The notes below the pieces were generated by a model, which saw nothing but the letters and a program-made list of their open reading frames with translations, was not told the DNA's origin and ran no database searches. The position numbers and the translations under genes were made by a program. A DNA stretch of 55,678 nucleotides from Ignavibacteriaceae bacterium (GTDB lineage: Bacteria; Bacteroidota; Ignavibacteria; Ignavibacteriales; Ignavibacteriaceae): NCBI GenBank assembly GCA_013388515.1, contig JACAFC010000043.1:1-55678 (forward strand), read 5' to 3'. This document shows, one piece after another, positions 1-9,470 of this stretch. Each line of letters opens with the position of its first letter. Position 1 is the first letter of the stretch.

Positions 1-1229
1 CCATAAACTCTGATGCTGATTTATTCAACACTTGCGGAATAATTTCTCCATCAGCTTTTAACAAAGCGAATCTAAAAGTTGGTCATACATATAAAATCAA
101 ATTTTCGATTAAAGATTTAGGTCACCTAAGAAGTCCATCATACAGGCACCCCAGCGACATCTTTTATACAACAAGCGGATATAAAATTTATGATGTAACT
201 GAAAATGATACTTTAATTTATTCAGAGGATCCAGACCATGCTCAACCAGATAATTTTATTTGGGGAGATTTATTAGGCAACGGAAATATAATCCCATACT
301 TCAATGAAAAAGGATTACACAGCGATGTCGTTGATGGATTGCAGGTAACAATTAAGCCCTCAACTTTATTAGCCCAATATGATGCAGCTAATTCTGGCTG
401 GTTAAATGGCAAAGCAAACATATTAGTTACACCATCATTAACAGAGTATAAATACTTTCCATGGCAATATGATATAATCTTTTCCGATTCACTTTATAAA
501 ACCAGAACAACATTTAAAGGTTCAATAAAATCAGTTCAGGGAGTTTTACTTGCGAACAATAATATTCTTTTAGATCAGTCTTTCCCGTTTTATGTAATAA
601 ATAAATCATTTAAAGATTCTCTTGGCAGATTTGAAAAACTTGATCTAGTTACTCACGATGCAAATGGGAATGGTGTTTTTGATAATGACACTGATTATGT
701 ATTAGTTGGCAATACAAAAGATATTGGATCAAATACTTATTGGTCAGGTACTGTATTTGGGATTAGTTTCAAAAATATCGCTAACAATGAGATGCCAAAG
801 GCCAACGATGTTTACAGACTAAAATTTAAACGACCGTTTTATTTAACTGATTCTTTAATGTTTACTGTAAATGAGACAAAAAATGTTGCTGCATCCGAAA
901 TAAAATCTGGCATGGAAAAAATTAAAGTCGTACCCAACCCATACATCGCAACAAACATGATGGAACCAGCGCTTTCAAACAAATCATTAAATCAACGGCG
1001 AAGAATTTTATTCACTCATATTCCAGCAGAATGTAATATTAAAATTTTTACCTCCAGCGGTGTATTTGTAGATGAAATTGAAGTACAAAATCCTTCGGAT
1101 AATGGTACAGCATTTTGGGATCTTTTAACCAAAGAAGGGCTTGAAGTTGCTGCAGGTATCTACATTTATCATGTAAAGGCAAAAGCTACCGGCGATGAAA
1201 AAATAGGCAAGTTTGCAATCGTTAAGTGA
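1..1229 (+). CDS. C-terminal part of a large secreted surface protein (5' end outside window)
   Basis: The frame is open from the first bases of the window (codons start at position 3) to TGA at 1227-1229, so the start lies upstream; the TTG at 339 is internal and not a real start. About 409 residues are visible. I do not recognise a catalytic domain. The last ~100 residues begin with a V-V-P-N-P-Y motif and end in a beta-rich segment with G-I-Y-I-Y-H-V and a final I-V-K. This is the pattern of FlgD-like or T9SS-type C-terminal domains on Ignavibacteria surface proteins. It is followed after 47 bp by a PorV/PorQ-like gene, which fits a surface or secretion role. The specific function is unknown. 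Confidence 0.8.
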   Translation, partial: INSDADLFNTCGIISPSAFNKANLKVGHTYKIKFSIKDLGHLRSPSYRHPSDIFYTTSGYKIYDVTENDTLIYSEDPDHAQPDNFIWGDLLGNGNIIPYFNEKGLHSDVVDGLQVTIKPSTLLAQYDAANSGWLNGKANILVTPSLTEYKYFPWQYDIIFSDSLYKTRTTFKGSIKSVQGVLLANNNILLDQSFPFYVINKSFKDSLGRFEKLDLVTHDANGNGVFDNDTDYVLVGNTKDIGSNTYWSGTVFGISFKNIANNEMPKANDVYRLKFKRPFYLTDSLMFTVNETKNVAASEIKSGMEKIKVVPNPYIATNMMEPALSNKSLNQRRRILFTHIPAECNIKIFTSSGVFVDEIEVQNPSDNGTAFWDLLTKEGLEVAAGIYIYHVKAKATGDEKIGKFAIVK

Positions 1230-1276
1230 GTAATAACAATTGTAATGAACAGCAATAGTATAAAATTATACCAAAG

Positions 1277-2335
1277 ATGATGAAATTATTAACAAATATT
1301 TTTTTCATATACCTAATATTTATCACCAGCGCTGCATACTCGCAGAAACCGATGAGGGCTGGCACAACTGCTGCAAATTTTCTAGAGATAGGTTTTGGAG
1401 GTGCAGGTAATGCGCTTGGCGATGCATTGGTAAGTAACGTCAATGATGTTTCGGCGATTTACTGGAATCCTGCTGGGTTAGCTGCAATTGAGTTTAATGA
1501 AGTGATGTTCACAACTCAACCTTGGATAGCTGGGATTAATACTTCTTTCTCTGCTGTTTGCATAAATGTTGAAAACATCGGCACTTTAGGTTTTGGCTTT
1601 ATATTAACTGATTATGGTAAAATGGAAGTTACTACTCTCGATATGCAAGAAGGTACCGGAGAAACTTTCAGCTCAAGCGACAAAGCATTTTCAATAACTT
1701 ATGCTAGAAAACTTGCTGATTGGTTTTCGTTTGGTGCATCAGCAAAATATATTTCATCCAACATCTGGCACATGAATGCAAATGCAATAGCTTTTGATAT
1801 GGGGGTTATAATAAATACTTCGTTCTTTTCTCCTACTGAAAAAGCTGAGGATGGAATTAACATTGGCATGAGTATATCTAACTATGGTCCCGCACTTAAA
1901 TATGATGGTATGGATTTGCTCAATCCAATTGATATTTCACCGAACGAAAGTGGTAATTATCAATATGTGCAAGGACAATTCAAAACGCAAGAGTGGGAGC
2001 TTCCACTAATATTTAGGATAGGTGCATCTTTTAAGCCAGTGGTAATTGATAATCATGCCATCACTGTATCATTGAATGCACTTCATCCAAATAATAACAG
2101 TGAATCAGTGAATGTAGGATTACAATATGCATTTACTTTACCTTCCTTTGGGAAGTTCTTTCTTAGAGGAGGCTATAAAGGTTTGTTTATGGAAGATTCG
2201 CAATATGGTTTTTCATTTGGCATCGGTGCGCAAGCAGATTTTATGTTTAATACCGGATTGAAATTTGAGTACGCATATCGTGATGTTGGAATTTTAGGCG
2301 GTTCACACAGCTATGGTATTTCTATAATGTTTTAA
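1277..2335 (+). CDS. PorV/PorQ family outer-membrane protein
   Basis: 352 residues with an N-terminal signal peptide ending near A-A-Y-S-Q. The following segment holds F-L-x-I-G-x-G-[AG]-x-[AG] and later Y-W-N-P-A-G-L-A, the hallmark of the PorV/PorQ family of FadL-like outer-membrane beta-barrels. Known members take part in T9SS secretion: PorV shuttles cargo to the attachment complex. The rest alternates short hydrophobic beta strands, as expected of a barrel, and ends in an aromatic residue (I-M-F). It lies between a surface-protein gene and a SurA-like chaperone gene, probably in one operon with 18-47 bp gaps. ATG codons at 1277 and 1280 are both possible starts. Family is fairly sure; PorV versus PorQ versus a paralogue cannot be settled by eye. 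Confidence 0.85.
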   Translation: MMKLLTNIFFIYLIFITSAAYSQKPMRAGTTAANFLEIGFGGAGNALGDALVSNVNDVSAIYWNPAGLAAIEFNEVMFTTQPWIAGINTSFSAVCINVENIGTLGFGFILTDYGKMEVTTLDMQEGTGETFSSSDKAFSITYARKLADWFSFGASAKYISSNIWHMNANAIAFDMGVIINTSFFSPTEKAEDGINIGMSISNYGPALKYDGMDLLNPIDISPNESGNYQYVQGQFKTQEWELPLIFRIGASFKPVVIDNHAITVSLNALHPNNNSESVNVGLQYAFTLPSFGKFFLRGGYKGLFMEDSQYGFSFGIGAQADFMFNTGLKFEYAYRDVGILGGSHSYGISIMF

Positions 2336-2356
2336 TTCAACTTTCATAAGTACTTG

Positions 2357-3853
2357 ATGATGGATTTACTAAGAAATATTGTATTTACTCATTTTACTTC
2401 GGTGATATTTATTCTATCCGTTTTCGCAGAAACTTCGAGTGATATTTCATCTAAAAGCAAAGAGAAAATACTTGTAGAAATTGGCGATAAAAAAATTACT
2501 GTTAACGAATTTATTCAAAGAGCTGAGTACACGATTAGACCACCCTACTGCAAAGGCAACGGAGGCATAGATAAAAAAATTATCTTGAATTCTTTAATAG
2601 CAGAAAAACTTATGGCTCTTGAAGTTGGTTCAGAAAATCAATTAAATCAAAATATAAGATTTCAAAATTTCATATTGGGCAGGCAAGAGCAAGCAATGCG
2701 GCAAATACTTGCTTACGAGGAAGGTGCTGCCAAAGTTTCACTTGATACAACCGAAATTAAAAAACTCTTTTCACTTGCTGGAAGGAAGTATCAGGTAAAT
2801 TATATTACCGCACCTTTAAGTAAATCAAACAGAAAAATTAAAATTACCGCTGAAAATATTTTAGAAGAATTTGATCAAATTGATTCACTTTCAACTAAGG
2901 AGATAAGCTGGGATTCTCCTGAAATCCAAATTATTCACGATTCTCTCTTCAGCAATTTTCATCAAGCAGGAGATTTAATAGGACCTATTAACCTGCCTGA
3001 TTCGACTATTTTGTATCTAAAAATAAAGAGTTGGACTGATCGAGTTGCCCTAACCGAAAGCGCTAAAAATCAGCGATTAGCAGATGTTAAAGAGCATCTT
3101 CTACGCACAAAAAGTGCCGAGTTATATAATCAATTTGTATTAAATATAATGCACGGGAAGCAAGTACAATTTAATCCTTTAACATATCGTAAACTCCTTA
3201 AAGCGCTGCATAATTTTTATTTCGTTTCCAATCAAGAAATGAAAGATGCGTTCTTGGATTTATCATTTGAAAAAGAGGGACCAAATCCGCTATTAAACAA
3301 AACTTTTGAGAAATTGGAAAATATTAAGTCCTATCCCCTATTTACATGCGGCAATCAAACCTGGTCAGTAGAAGATCTTGAAACTGAAATGCAAAAACAT
3401 CCACTCGTTTTTAGGAAAAGAAAATTTTCGCCTCAAGAATTTCCGGAACAATTAAAATTTGCGATTGTTGATTTAATACGTGATAAATATTTAACTGAAA
3501 TTGCATACCAGCGCGGCTTCGATAAATTGGAGACGGTAAAGCAATATGTACAAATGTGGCACGACGCAAGTATTTCCTTAAATGAAAAACATCACTTTGT
3601 GCAAAACATAGATACTACTGGAAAAAGTTGGTTAAATGTCATTGAAGAATACTTCAATCCTTACATAGAAATACTTCTGAATAAATATAGTAAAGACATA
3701 AAAATTAATATTGATGAGTTTAATAAAATAAATTTAACCCGAATTGATATGGTTGCATTACAGACAGATGTACCATATCCAATTTATGTCCCATCTTTTC
3801 CAATGTTAACAACTAAAAATGAACTCGACTTTGGAATAAGGATGGATTTTTAA
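2357..3853 (+). CDS. SurA/parvulin-like periplasmic chaperone (peptidyl-prolyl isomerase family)
   Basis: About 498 residues. Residues ~35-120 contain I-G-D-K-K-I-T-V-N-E-F and I-L-N-S-L-I-A-E-K-L-M-A-L-E, the N-terminal chaperone helices of SurA/PpiC-like proteins. The middle and C-terminal parts are helical and charged. I do not see a clean parvulin PPIase core, so chaperone activity is more likely than prolyl isomerase activity. A hydrophobic N-terminal segment gives a signal peptide. A TTG lies in frame at 2354, but the ATG at 2357 is preferred (a second ATG follows at 2360). It closes the operon with the PorV/PorQ-like gene and probably assists outer-membrane or secreted protein folding. 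Family assignment is moderately sure. Confidence 0.75.
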   Translation: MMDLLRNIVFTHFTSVIFILSVFAETSSDISSKSKEKILVEIGDKKITVNEFIQRAEYTIRPPYCKGNGGIDKKIILNSLIAEKLMALEVGSENQLNQNIRFQNFILGRQEQAMRQILAYEEGAAKVSLDTTEIKKLFSLAGRKYQVNYITAPLSKSNRKIKITAENILEEFDQIDSLSTKEISWDSPEIQIIHDSLFSNFHQAGDLIGPINLPDSTILYLKIKSWTDRVALTESAKNQRLADVKEHLLRTKSAELYNQFVLNIMHGKQVQFNPLTYRKLLKALHNFYFVSNQEMKDAFLDLSFEKEGPNPLLNKTFEKLENIKSYPLFTCGNQTWSVEDLETEMQKHPLVFRKRKFSPQEFPEQLKFAIVDLIRDKYLTEIAYQRGFDKLETVKQYVQMWHDASISLNEKHHFVQNIDTTGKSWLNVIEEYFNPYIEILLNKYSKDIKINIDEFNKINLTRIDMVALQTDVPYPIYVPSFPMLTTKNELDFGIRMDF

Positions 3854-3957
3854 TTAATGATTTGAATTTAATTAATAAAATCATACTCAAAATATTATTG
3901 TTCAACTTAGTGCTCATAAAAAAATAAATTAACTAATCAACAAAAAGGAGACGCGTC

Positions 3958-5124
3958 ATGAAAAAGCTTTTACTAGTTCTTTTTGCTTTGTTCTTTGGTG
4001 CTCAATTTACTGTAGCAGATACAAAAGATGCTTCTGCAGATACAGTTGTATTTTATAACGGCGTTGATAATATCTGGTTTGAATGGTATGATTTCTGGGG
4101 TGGATCACTTCCCGTTGTTGGCAGTGATACTTGCAAATATGCTTACCCCGAAAGTTACGAAGTTGGAAAAAATTCTCTCAAGTGGGTTATGGATAACAAC
4201 GACAATGGTTTTGCATGGGCTTGGTGGTCAGGTTGGAATAAATTTGACTATCGAGATATTTTCACCGGAGGATATCTTAATATATGGATCAGAGTTCCAG
4301 CAACAGTTGATACCATTATTCTTGAATTCAAAACTGATAATACAAAACGACTGCAGTATTACTTAATGCCTACTACTGCCACTTTTGATGATGCTTGGCA
4401 TAATTACAAAATTCCTTTTGCCAATTGGGTTACTCCTCCTGCCGGTTATACACTTCCAATTGATTCAACGAATGTAACCCTGTTTGGTATTTTCACCAAT
4501 GTTGGTGAAAAAAATTCAGTTGTGTATTTAGGTTATGCAGCTGCAATGCCATACGATCCAAGCATTCCAGTTGAACTTACTTCATTTACCGCTAAACAAG
4601 TGGGTTCAATTGTTAATCTTTTTTGGTCAACCGCAACTGAGACAAATAATAAAGGTTACGAAATCGAAAGAAAAATCAACGATAACAATTGGCAAGTAAT
4701 AGGTTTCGAAAAAGGTAAAGGCACAACATCTGAAAAGAGTGAATACTCATTTATTGATAAGATAAATTACAGCGGAAAAGTTTATTACAGATTAAAACAA
4801 ATTGATTTCGATGGTTCATTTTCATATAGTAATGAAGCTGTTATAAATATTGCTGCACCTTCTGAATTTAAGCTCGAGCAAAACTATCCGAATCCATTTA
4901 ATCCAGCTACAACCATTAATTATCAATTGGGTTCCGATGTTATGGTTAACATTGCACTGTATAATGCACTCGGGCAGCAAGTTCGCGTTCTTGTTAACGA
5001 ATATAAAACTGCGGGAACTTACGAAGTTAAATTAAACGCATCAGATTTAACCTCGGGAATTTACTATTATAAAATGACCGCAGGTAATTTTTCATCTTCG
5101 CAAAAAATGATTTTGATGAAATAG
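3958..5124 (+). CDS. T9SS-sorted protein with one aromatic-rich putative carbohydrate-binding module
   Basis: 388 residues: signal peptide 1-20; module ~30-195 rich in Trp and Tyr (W-F-E-W-Y-D-F-W-G-G, W-A-W-W-S-G-W); a T9SS-associated beta domain ~203-300 beginning P-V-E-L-T-S-F; T9SS type A sorting domain ~305-388 with Q-N-Y-P-N-P-F-N-P. No catalytic motif is visible. The Trp-rich module with beta strands resembles carbohydrate-binding domains, so I infer a surface polysaccharide-binding protein. The same module occurs twice in the next gene, with the first copy nearly identical. A strong Shine-Dalgarno (AAAGGAGA) precedes the ATG. The module's family is not recognised. Confidence 0.8.
   Translation: MKKLLLVLFALFFGAQFTVADTKDASADTVVFYNGVDNIWFEWYDFWGGSLPVVGSDTCKYAYPESYEVGKNSLKWVMDNNDNGFAWAWWSGWNKFDYRDIFTGGYLNIWIRVPATVDTIILEFKTDNTKRLQYYLMPTTATFDDAWHNYKIPFANWVTPPAGYTLPIDSTNVTLFGIFTNVGEKNSVVYLGYAAAMPYDPSIPVELTSFTAKQVGSIVNLFWSTATETNNKGYEIERKINDNNWQVIGFEKGKGTTSEKSEYSFIDKINYSGKVYYRLKQIDFDGSFSYSNEAVINIAAPSEFKLEQNYPNPFNPATTINYQLGSDVMVNIALYNALGQQVRVLVNEYKTAGTYEVKLNASDLTSGIYYYKMTAGNFSSSQKMILMK
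4045..4536 (+). repeat. Duplicated binding-module coding segment, copy 1
   Basis: The segment coding V-V-F-Y-N-G to V-V-Y-L-G is closely repeated at 5374-5862 in the next gene, at protein level and partly at DNA level (for example both copies share the stretch coding W-F-E-W-Y-D-F-W-G-G-S-L-P-V-V-G-S-D-T). This points to a recent tandem duplication of the module. Confidence 0.75.
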
Positions 5125-5165
5125 ACCGGTATATTTAATTCTTGCATAAAGCCAAAAAGATTTTA

Positions 5166-5230
5166 GTTCCCGCGATAATTGAGTTGTAATCGGTTAAATT
5201 GTGGTTGATAACAGCACAATTCGTGGGAAC
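5166..5230. repeat. Imperfect inverted repeat between the two binding-module genes
   Basis: GTTCCCGCGATAATTG (5166-5181) faces CAATTCGTGGGAAC (5217-5230), with a ~35-nt spacer. No T-run follows, so it is not an obvious intrinsic terminator. It could be an operator, an mRNA-stabilising hairpin or chance. It is the only structure I see in the 183-bp gap. Confidence 0.3.
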
Positions 5231-5307
5231 GAAATAATATTTAGTGACTGATTTACCGATTTGTAAGAATGATTAGATTTAATTAATTCAAATTACTTGG
5301 AGGCAAA

Positions 5308-7728
5308 ATGAACAAATTCTTAATATCTATCCTTTTTATCTTGCTTGTTGTTCAAATCAAACCACAAGATAAAGTAGTATTTTATAATGGAAATGACGGG
5401 CCCTGGTTTGAATGGTATGATTTCTGGGGAGGATCACTTCCTGTTGTCGGTTCTGATACTTGCAAGTATGGTTTTGAAGGTTCAAGCTACGCTGCGGATA
5501 AAAAATCTATTAAATGGGTTATGGATAATAATGATAACGGTTTTGGCTGGGCTTGGTGGTCTAGCTGGAACAAATTTGATTACCGTAACATATTTAATGG
5601 CGGCTATCTTGATATCTGGATTAGAATTCCCTCCACTGTCGATACTGTAATACTTGAATTTAAAACAGATAATTCCAAGCGAATGCAATATTATCTTACC
5701 GCAGCAACCGCAACTTTCGACGATGCATGGCATCATTATAAGATACCTTTCAAGAATTGGGTAAAACCTGCAGGATATTCAGAAAAGATCGATTCGACCA
5801 ATGTAACAAACTTCGGAATCTTTACTAATTTCGGTGAAAAAGGTTCTGTAGTTTACATTGGTGAAGTATCTGCTAATCCGATTGACCCTATTGTATTTTT
5901 CGATGGACAAAATGATCCTGCAAATAACTACGTCTTTTATTTCTGGGGATCAACATGGGGTGCAGGAAGTGGAATTGAACCTGGCATGGGTTATAGGCCC
6001 AATACTGCTGCGCTTAAATGGGTTCAAGATATTGGCTGGGGAAGCTGTGGTATTGGCTGGCAATTTACTGAGAAACAAGATTTTACCCTAAGAATGAGCA
6101 TTGATACGATTAAGTTTAAAGTTCAAACACCAGCTCCTGCGGATTCTCTGATTCTTGAAATTAACAGCGATAAAGATCATGCTGTTCAATATAAATTTAA
6201 ACCTGACATAACCAGTGATTGGCAAATTTTTAATATTCCTTTAAATGCATTTGTTGTTCCCGCTGGAAAATTACCTCCTGATTTTTCCTTAATTAATGAG
6301 TTTGGAATTTTCACCGAGGATCCAAATGATGGTTTAGTTGTTTATGTTACTGATATCTGGACGGGTAATCCTGTTCTAGAACAGGATACAGTGCCTCCTG
6401 CAGCCCCTCAAAATATTTCAGTCGAGTATAAAAGTGAAAAGTATAACTACAACTTAATAAAATGGAATGCTGTTCCGGATGAAAGTGATGAGCTGTATAA
6501 TGTTTATGTCAGCTCTTCTCCAATTTCAGATATTAATTCTCCTGAAGTTGAACTTCTTGCTTCAGACTTAGCAGAAGTTTATAGTTTAAATGGCGTGAAT
6601 CACTACTTCTTCAGCCCAAAAGTAAACTCACCTAGAACATTTTATTATGCTGTTACATGTAAGGATAAAGCAAACAATTTAAGTTTACCTGGCGTTACTC
6701 AAGCAGTAACAAATCCAGCAAAAGGGGTTGCTGTTATAAATGATGGATCACCAATTAATTTCATGGCGGATGGTGATGTAAGCGAATGGGTTGCAAGTAA
6801 TATTAAACCATTTATTATTTCACCTTCAACTGCAACCGAATCATTTGGCAGCATTTTCTCCAATGATGAGGACTTAAATGCAAAGATTTATTTAGCAATG
6901 GACAATGATTACCTTTATATTGGTGCAGATGTTACAGATGATGTTGTCGTGTTCGATCAATCTGTTGTTTGGAATGAACAGGATTTAATTTATATCCACA
7001 TTGGGCTGTACAACCTTGTTGGTAAAAAGCACGATGGTTCCACTACAACAACTTTACGGAGTACTGAACCTGACTATGTAATTTATCTAATGGGTGACAA
7101 AATAAATAAACGAGCATTGGGTCATTGGGAAATACCTGAGTATTGGACCGATTTGTTCCAAAATGCCACCGATTATTACAACGTAGTAAAGTTCACTTCC
7201 ACATCATATACTTTGGAAGCAATGATTCCATTAGACTCTCTCAAATTTGCAGGTGACGCAAGATTTCATCCAGCAAAAAACATGAAGCTCCCATTAGAGA
7301 TTTATATTGATGATAGGGATAATGGATTAGTACCTGAGGGAGGATTAGCGTTTTCACCTTATTACAATGGGTGGTCGTGGGCTGATCCTTCAACTTGGGC
7401 AGAAACATGGATTAGTGATACAACTCTGGTTGATGTGAATGATCAAGAGCTGCTTCCGAACACATTTAAACTCGAGCAGAATTATCCTAATCCATTTAAT
7501 CCATCGACTACTATTAAATATAGTTTGGATAAATCCGGTTTCGTTAAACTTAAAGTCTTTGATATGCTCGGTCGAAATATTGCTACTTTGGTAAACGAAA
7601 TCCAATCAGCAGGAGTTCATTCAATTAGTTTCGATACTGCTAATTTGAATTTGGCAAGCGGTTTTTATATTTACCAAATTGAAACTAGCGATTTAATCCA
7701 AGCTCGTAAAATGATGTACTTAAAATGA
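5308..7728 (+). CDS. Multimodular T9SS-sorted protein: two binding modules, FN3, CBM9/DOMON-like domain
   Basis: 806 residues: signal peptide 1-19; module A ~23-190, nearly the same as in the previous gene; module B ~196-352, a diverged copy (F-Y-F-W-G-S-T-W-G-A-G-S-G); fibronectin III-like ~366-465; a domain ~478-700 with D-G-D-V-S-E-W and D-N-D-Y-L-Y-I-G-A-D-V-T-D-D-V, typical of the CBM9/DOMON-like fold; T9SS type A sorting domain ~725-806. No hydrolase motif is visible. Probable role is surface binding of plant polysaccharide. A good ribosome binding site (TTGGAGG) precedes the ATG. An inverted repeat lies in the upstream gap and a strong hairpin follows the stop. Confidence 0.82.
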   Translation: MNKFLISILFILLVVQIKPQDKVVFYNGNDGPWFEWYDFWGGSLPVVGSDTCKYGFEGSSYAADKKSIKWVMDNNDNGFGWAWWSSWNKFDYRNIFNGGYLDIWIRIPSTVDTVILEFKTDNSKRMQYYLTAATATFDDAWHHYKIPFKNWVKPAGYSEKIDSTNVTNFGIFTNFGEKGSVVYIGEVSANPIDPIVFFDGQNDPANNYVFYFWGSTWGAGSGIEPGMGYRPNTAALKWVQDIGWGSCGIGWQFTEKQDFTLRMSIDTIKFKVQTPAPADSLILEINSDKDHAVQYKFKPDITSDWQIFNIPLNAFVVPAGKLPPDFSLINEFGIFTEDPNDGLVVYVTDIWTGNPVLEQDTVPPAAPQNISVEYKSEKYNYNLIKWNAVPDESDELYNVYVSSSPISDINSPEVELLASDLAEVYSLNGVNHYFFSPKVNSPRTFYYAVTCKDKANNLSLPGVTQAVTNPAKGVAVINDGSPINFMADGDVSEWVASNIKPFIISPSTATESFGSIFSNDEDLNAKIYLAMDNDYLYIGADVTDDVVVFDQSVVWNEQDLIYIHIGLYNLVGKKHDGSTTTTLRSTEPDYVIYLMGDKINKRALGHWEIPEYWTDLFQNATDYYNVVKFTSTSYTLEAMIPLDSLKFAGDARFHPAKNMKLPLEIYIDDRDNGLVPEGGLAFSPYYNGWSWADPSTWAETWISDTTLVDVNDQELLPNTFKLEQNYPNPFNPSTTIKYSLDKSGFVKLKVFDMLGRNIATLVNEIQSAGVHSISFDTANLNLASGFYIYQIETSDLIQARKMMYLK
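5374..5862 (+). repeat. Duplicated binding-module coding segment, copy 2
   Basis: Counterpart of 4045-4536. A third, much more diverged copy of the same module follows in the same gene at about 5893-6360. Confidence 0.75.
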
Positions 7729-7804
7729 AAATGTTTTTGAATTATTTGTATGAAGAGGGATAAGAGTCCTTCATAATTTAAAAGCAAAACTATTTCAACC
7801 TAAT

Positions 7805-7840
7805 AATGCTCTGAGGAATATTTCCTTAGAGCATTATATT
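7805..7840 (+). terminator. Strong hairpin after the binding-module genes
   Basis: AATGCTCTGAGGAA (7805-7818) pairs with TTCCTTAGAGCATT (7822-7835), one mismatch, 3-nt loop, followed by ATATT. This fits an intrinsic terminator with a weak T-tract. It ends only 15 bp before the next ATG, so it could also act as a leader structure for that gene. Confidence 0.6.
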
Positions 7841-7850
7841 ATAAACCAAA

Positions 7851-9470
7851 ATGAATAAATATTTTCAAATATATCTACTTTGTTTTGTTCTGCTCACTTC
7901 AAATCAGGTTATTTATAACCAATCACAAAACTTTAGTACAAACATTTCAAAAAGATTCTCACTAAAACAATTTAACGACCAATGGTGGTTAGTTACTCCT
8001 GAGGGCAAACCTTTTTTTTCGAGAGGGGTTTGTTGTGTTAATACCGGATTAGCATTTGATGAATATAATCAATCAAATCCTGGTTATGCTGCTTGGCATC
8101 ACTTTGAAAACCCAGCAGCTTGGGCTAGAAATACTGTTGACAGCTTAACCTCATGGGGATACACCACAATCGGCGGCTGGAGCAGCATGGAACATTTTTT
8201 AAAACTAGATACATTAAAAATGTATTTTACACCCGTGCTCGCTATGGGTGCAACAGCCGGCATGCCTTGGTTTGATATGTGGGATTCTTCTGTCGTTGAA
8301 CGCATGGACAGGATTGCAAAGGATAGAATTCTCAAAGTAAAAGATAGTCCAAATTTAATTGGATATTATTCTGATAATGAGTTAGGGTGGTGGAATGCTG
8401 CACTTTGGAATATGACTTTGAAGGATAAACCATCAAGTATTTCTCGACAAAAAACTATCGATCTTATCTTTAACCATTATGAAGGAAATTGGGAAAAACT
8501 TTTAAACGATTTTGAACCGAGCAATGCAGCAAATTTTGAAGAATTAAGAAAAAGCGGCCACCTCTATTTTCACGCTGGCGGTAATGGAATTACTGTCGTT
8601 AAAAAATTTATAAGCATGATTGCCGATAGATATTATTCACTAATGAAGGAAACTATTCGCAAATATGATAATGGCAGTTTATTCTTAGGCGATAGATATC
8701 AAGCATTCTATTATAACGAGGTAGTTAAATCTGCATCAAAATATGTTGATGTTGTATCCACAAACTTAAATGCTTCTTGGAATGATGGTACAATGTGCAG
8801 ATTCTTTTTGTCTAACCTATATAAATTATCTGAAAAACCTGTTGCAATAGGTGAATATTACATGGCAGCAAATGAAAATAGAAGCGGGAACAAAAACTCA
8901 AGTGCAAGTTTTCCAACGGTTCATACACAAGAAGATCGAGTAAAAGGATTTCTAGCTACCTCAAAATTGATTGCGCAAACTCCTTTTATTGTAATGGCCG
9001 ATTGGTTTCAGTATTACGATGAGCCAATGCATGGCCGTGATGATGGCGAAAATTTCAATATGGGGTTAATCGACATTTTTGGAAATCCATATCATGAATT
9101 AGTATTGGCAGCAAAAAATTTCAATTGGGAAGGTTTAAAATTCACTTCCAATTTTAATTCAAATTCGTCCAATGGAATTCCTCCTGCACCAAAATCAGAA
9201 ATTGTTATTCGAAAAGATAAAGAAATACTTAAAAACTGGGATAGATTGAATGGATTTGTAGAATCAACCTCTCCACTGCCCTCTGCAGATATGTATTTGT
9301 GCTGGGATGAAGATTCGCTCTTCATCGGTATTTATTCAATTGATGTGGTGGAAAAAGAATATTATAAAGACAACTTTATTCCGGAAGTTGATCGGATGGA
9401 ACTAATGTTACGATTAGACAATTCTTCTGATGAAATAAAAATAAGATTAGGTTCTGGCAGAAAACCATAA
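7851..9470 (+). CDS. Agarase-like clan GH-A glycoside hydrolase, interrupted by an in-frame stop near its C-terminus
   Basis: 539 residues up to TAA at 9468-9470. Signal peptide at the N-terminus. W-W-L-V-T-P-E-G-K-P-F-F-S-R-G (~45-59) is the start motif of GH50/GH86-like and related TIM-barrel enzymes. G-Y-Y-S-D-N-E-L (E177) is the likely acid/base and V-A-I-G-E-Y-Y (E335) the likely nucleophile. Residues ~455-539 form the first half of a CBM9-like domain (Y-L-C-W-D-E-D-S-L-F-I-G). The same frame continues open for 73 codons past the stop, completing that domain. The catalytic part is whole, so activity may survive. The substrate is unclear: the neighbours suggest a hemicellulose rather than agar. 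No clear Shine-Dalgarno precedes the ATG. Confidence 0.75.
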   Translation: MNKYFQIYLLCFVLLTSNQVIYNQSQNFSTNISKRFSLKQFNDQWWLVTPEGKPFFSRGVCCVNTGLAFDEYNQSNPGYAAWHHFENPAAWARNTVDSLTSWGYTTIGGWSSMEHFLKLDTLKMYFTPVLAMGATAGMPWFDMWDSSVVERMDRIAKDRILKVKDSPNLIGYYSDNELGWWNAALWNMTLKDKPSSISRQKTIDLIFNHYEGNWEKLLNDFEPSNAANFEELRKSGHLYFHAGGNGITVVKKFISMIADRYYSLMKETIRKYDNGSLFLGDRYQAFYYNEVVKSASKYVDVVSTNLNASWNDGTMCRFFLSNLYKLSEKPVAIGEYYMAANENRSGNKNSSASFPTVHTQEDRVKGFLATSKLIAQTPFIVMADWFQYYDEPMHGRDDGENFNMGLIDIFGNPYHELVLAAKNFNWEGLKFTSNFNSNSSNGIPPAPKSEIVIRKDKEILKNWDRLNGFVESTSPLPSADMYLCWDEDSLFIGIYSIDVVEKEYYKDNFIPEVDRMELMLRLDNSSDEIKIRLGSGRKP

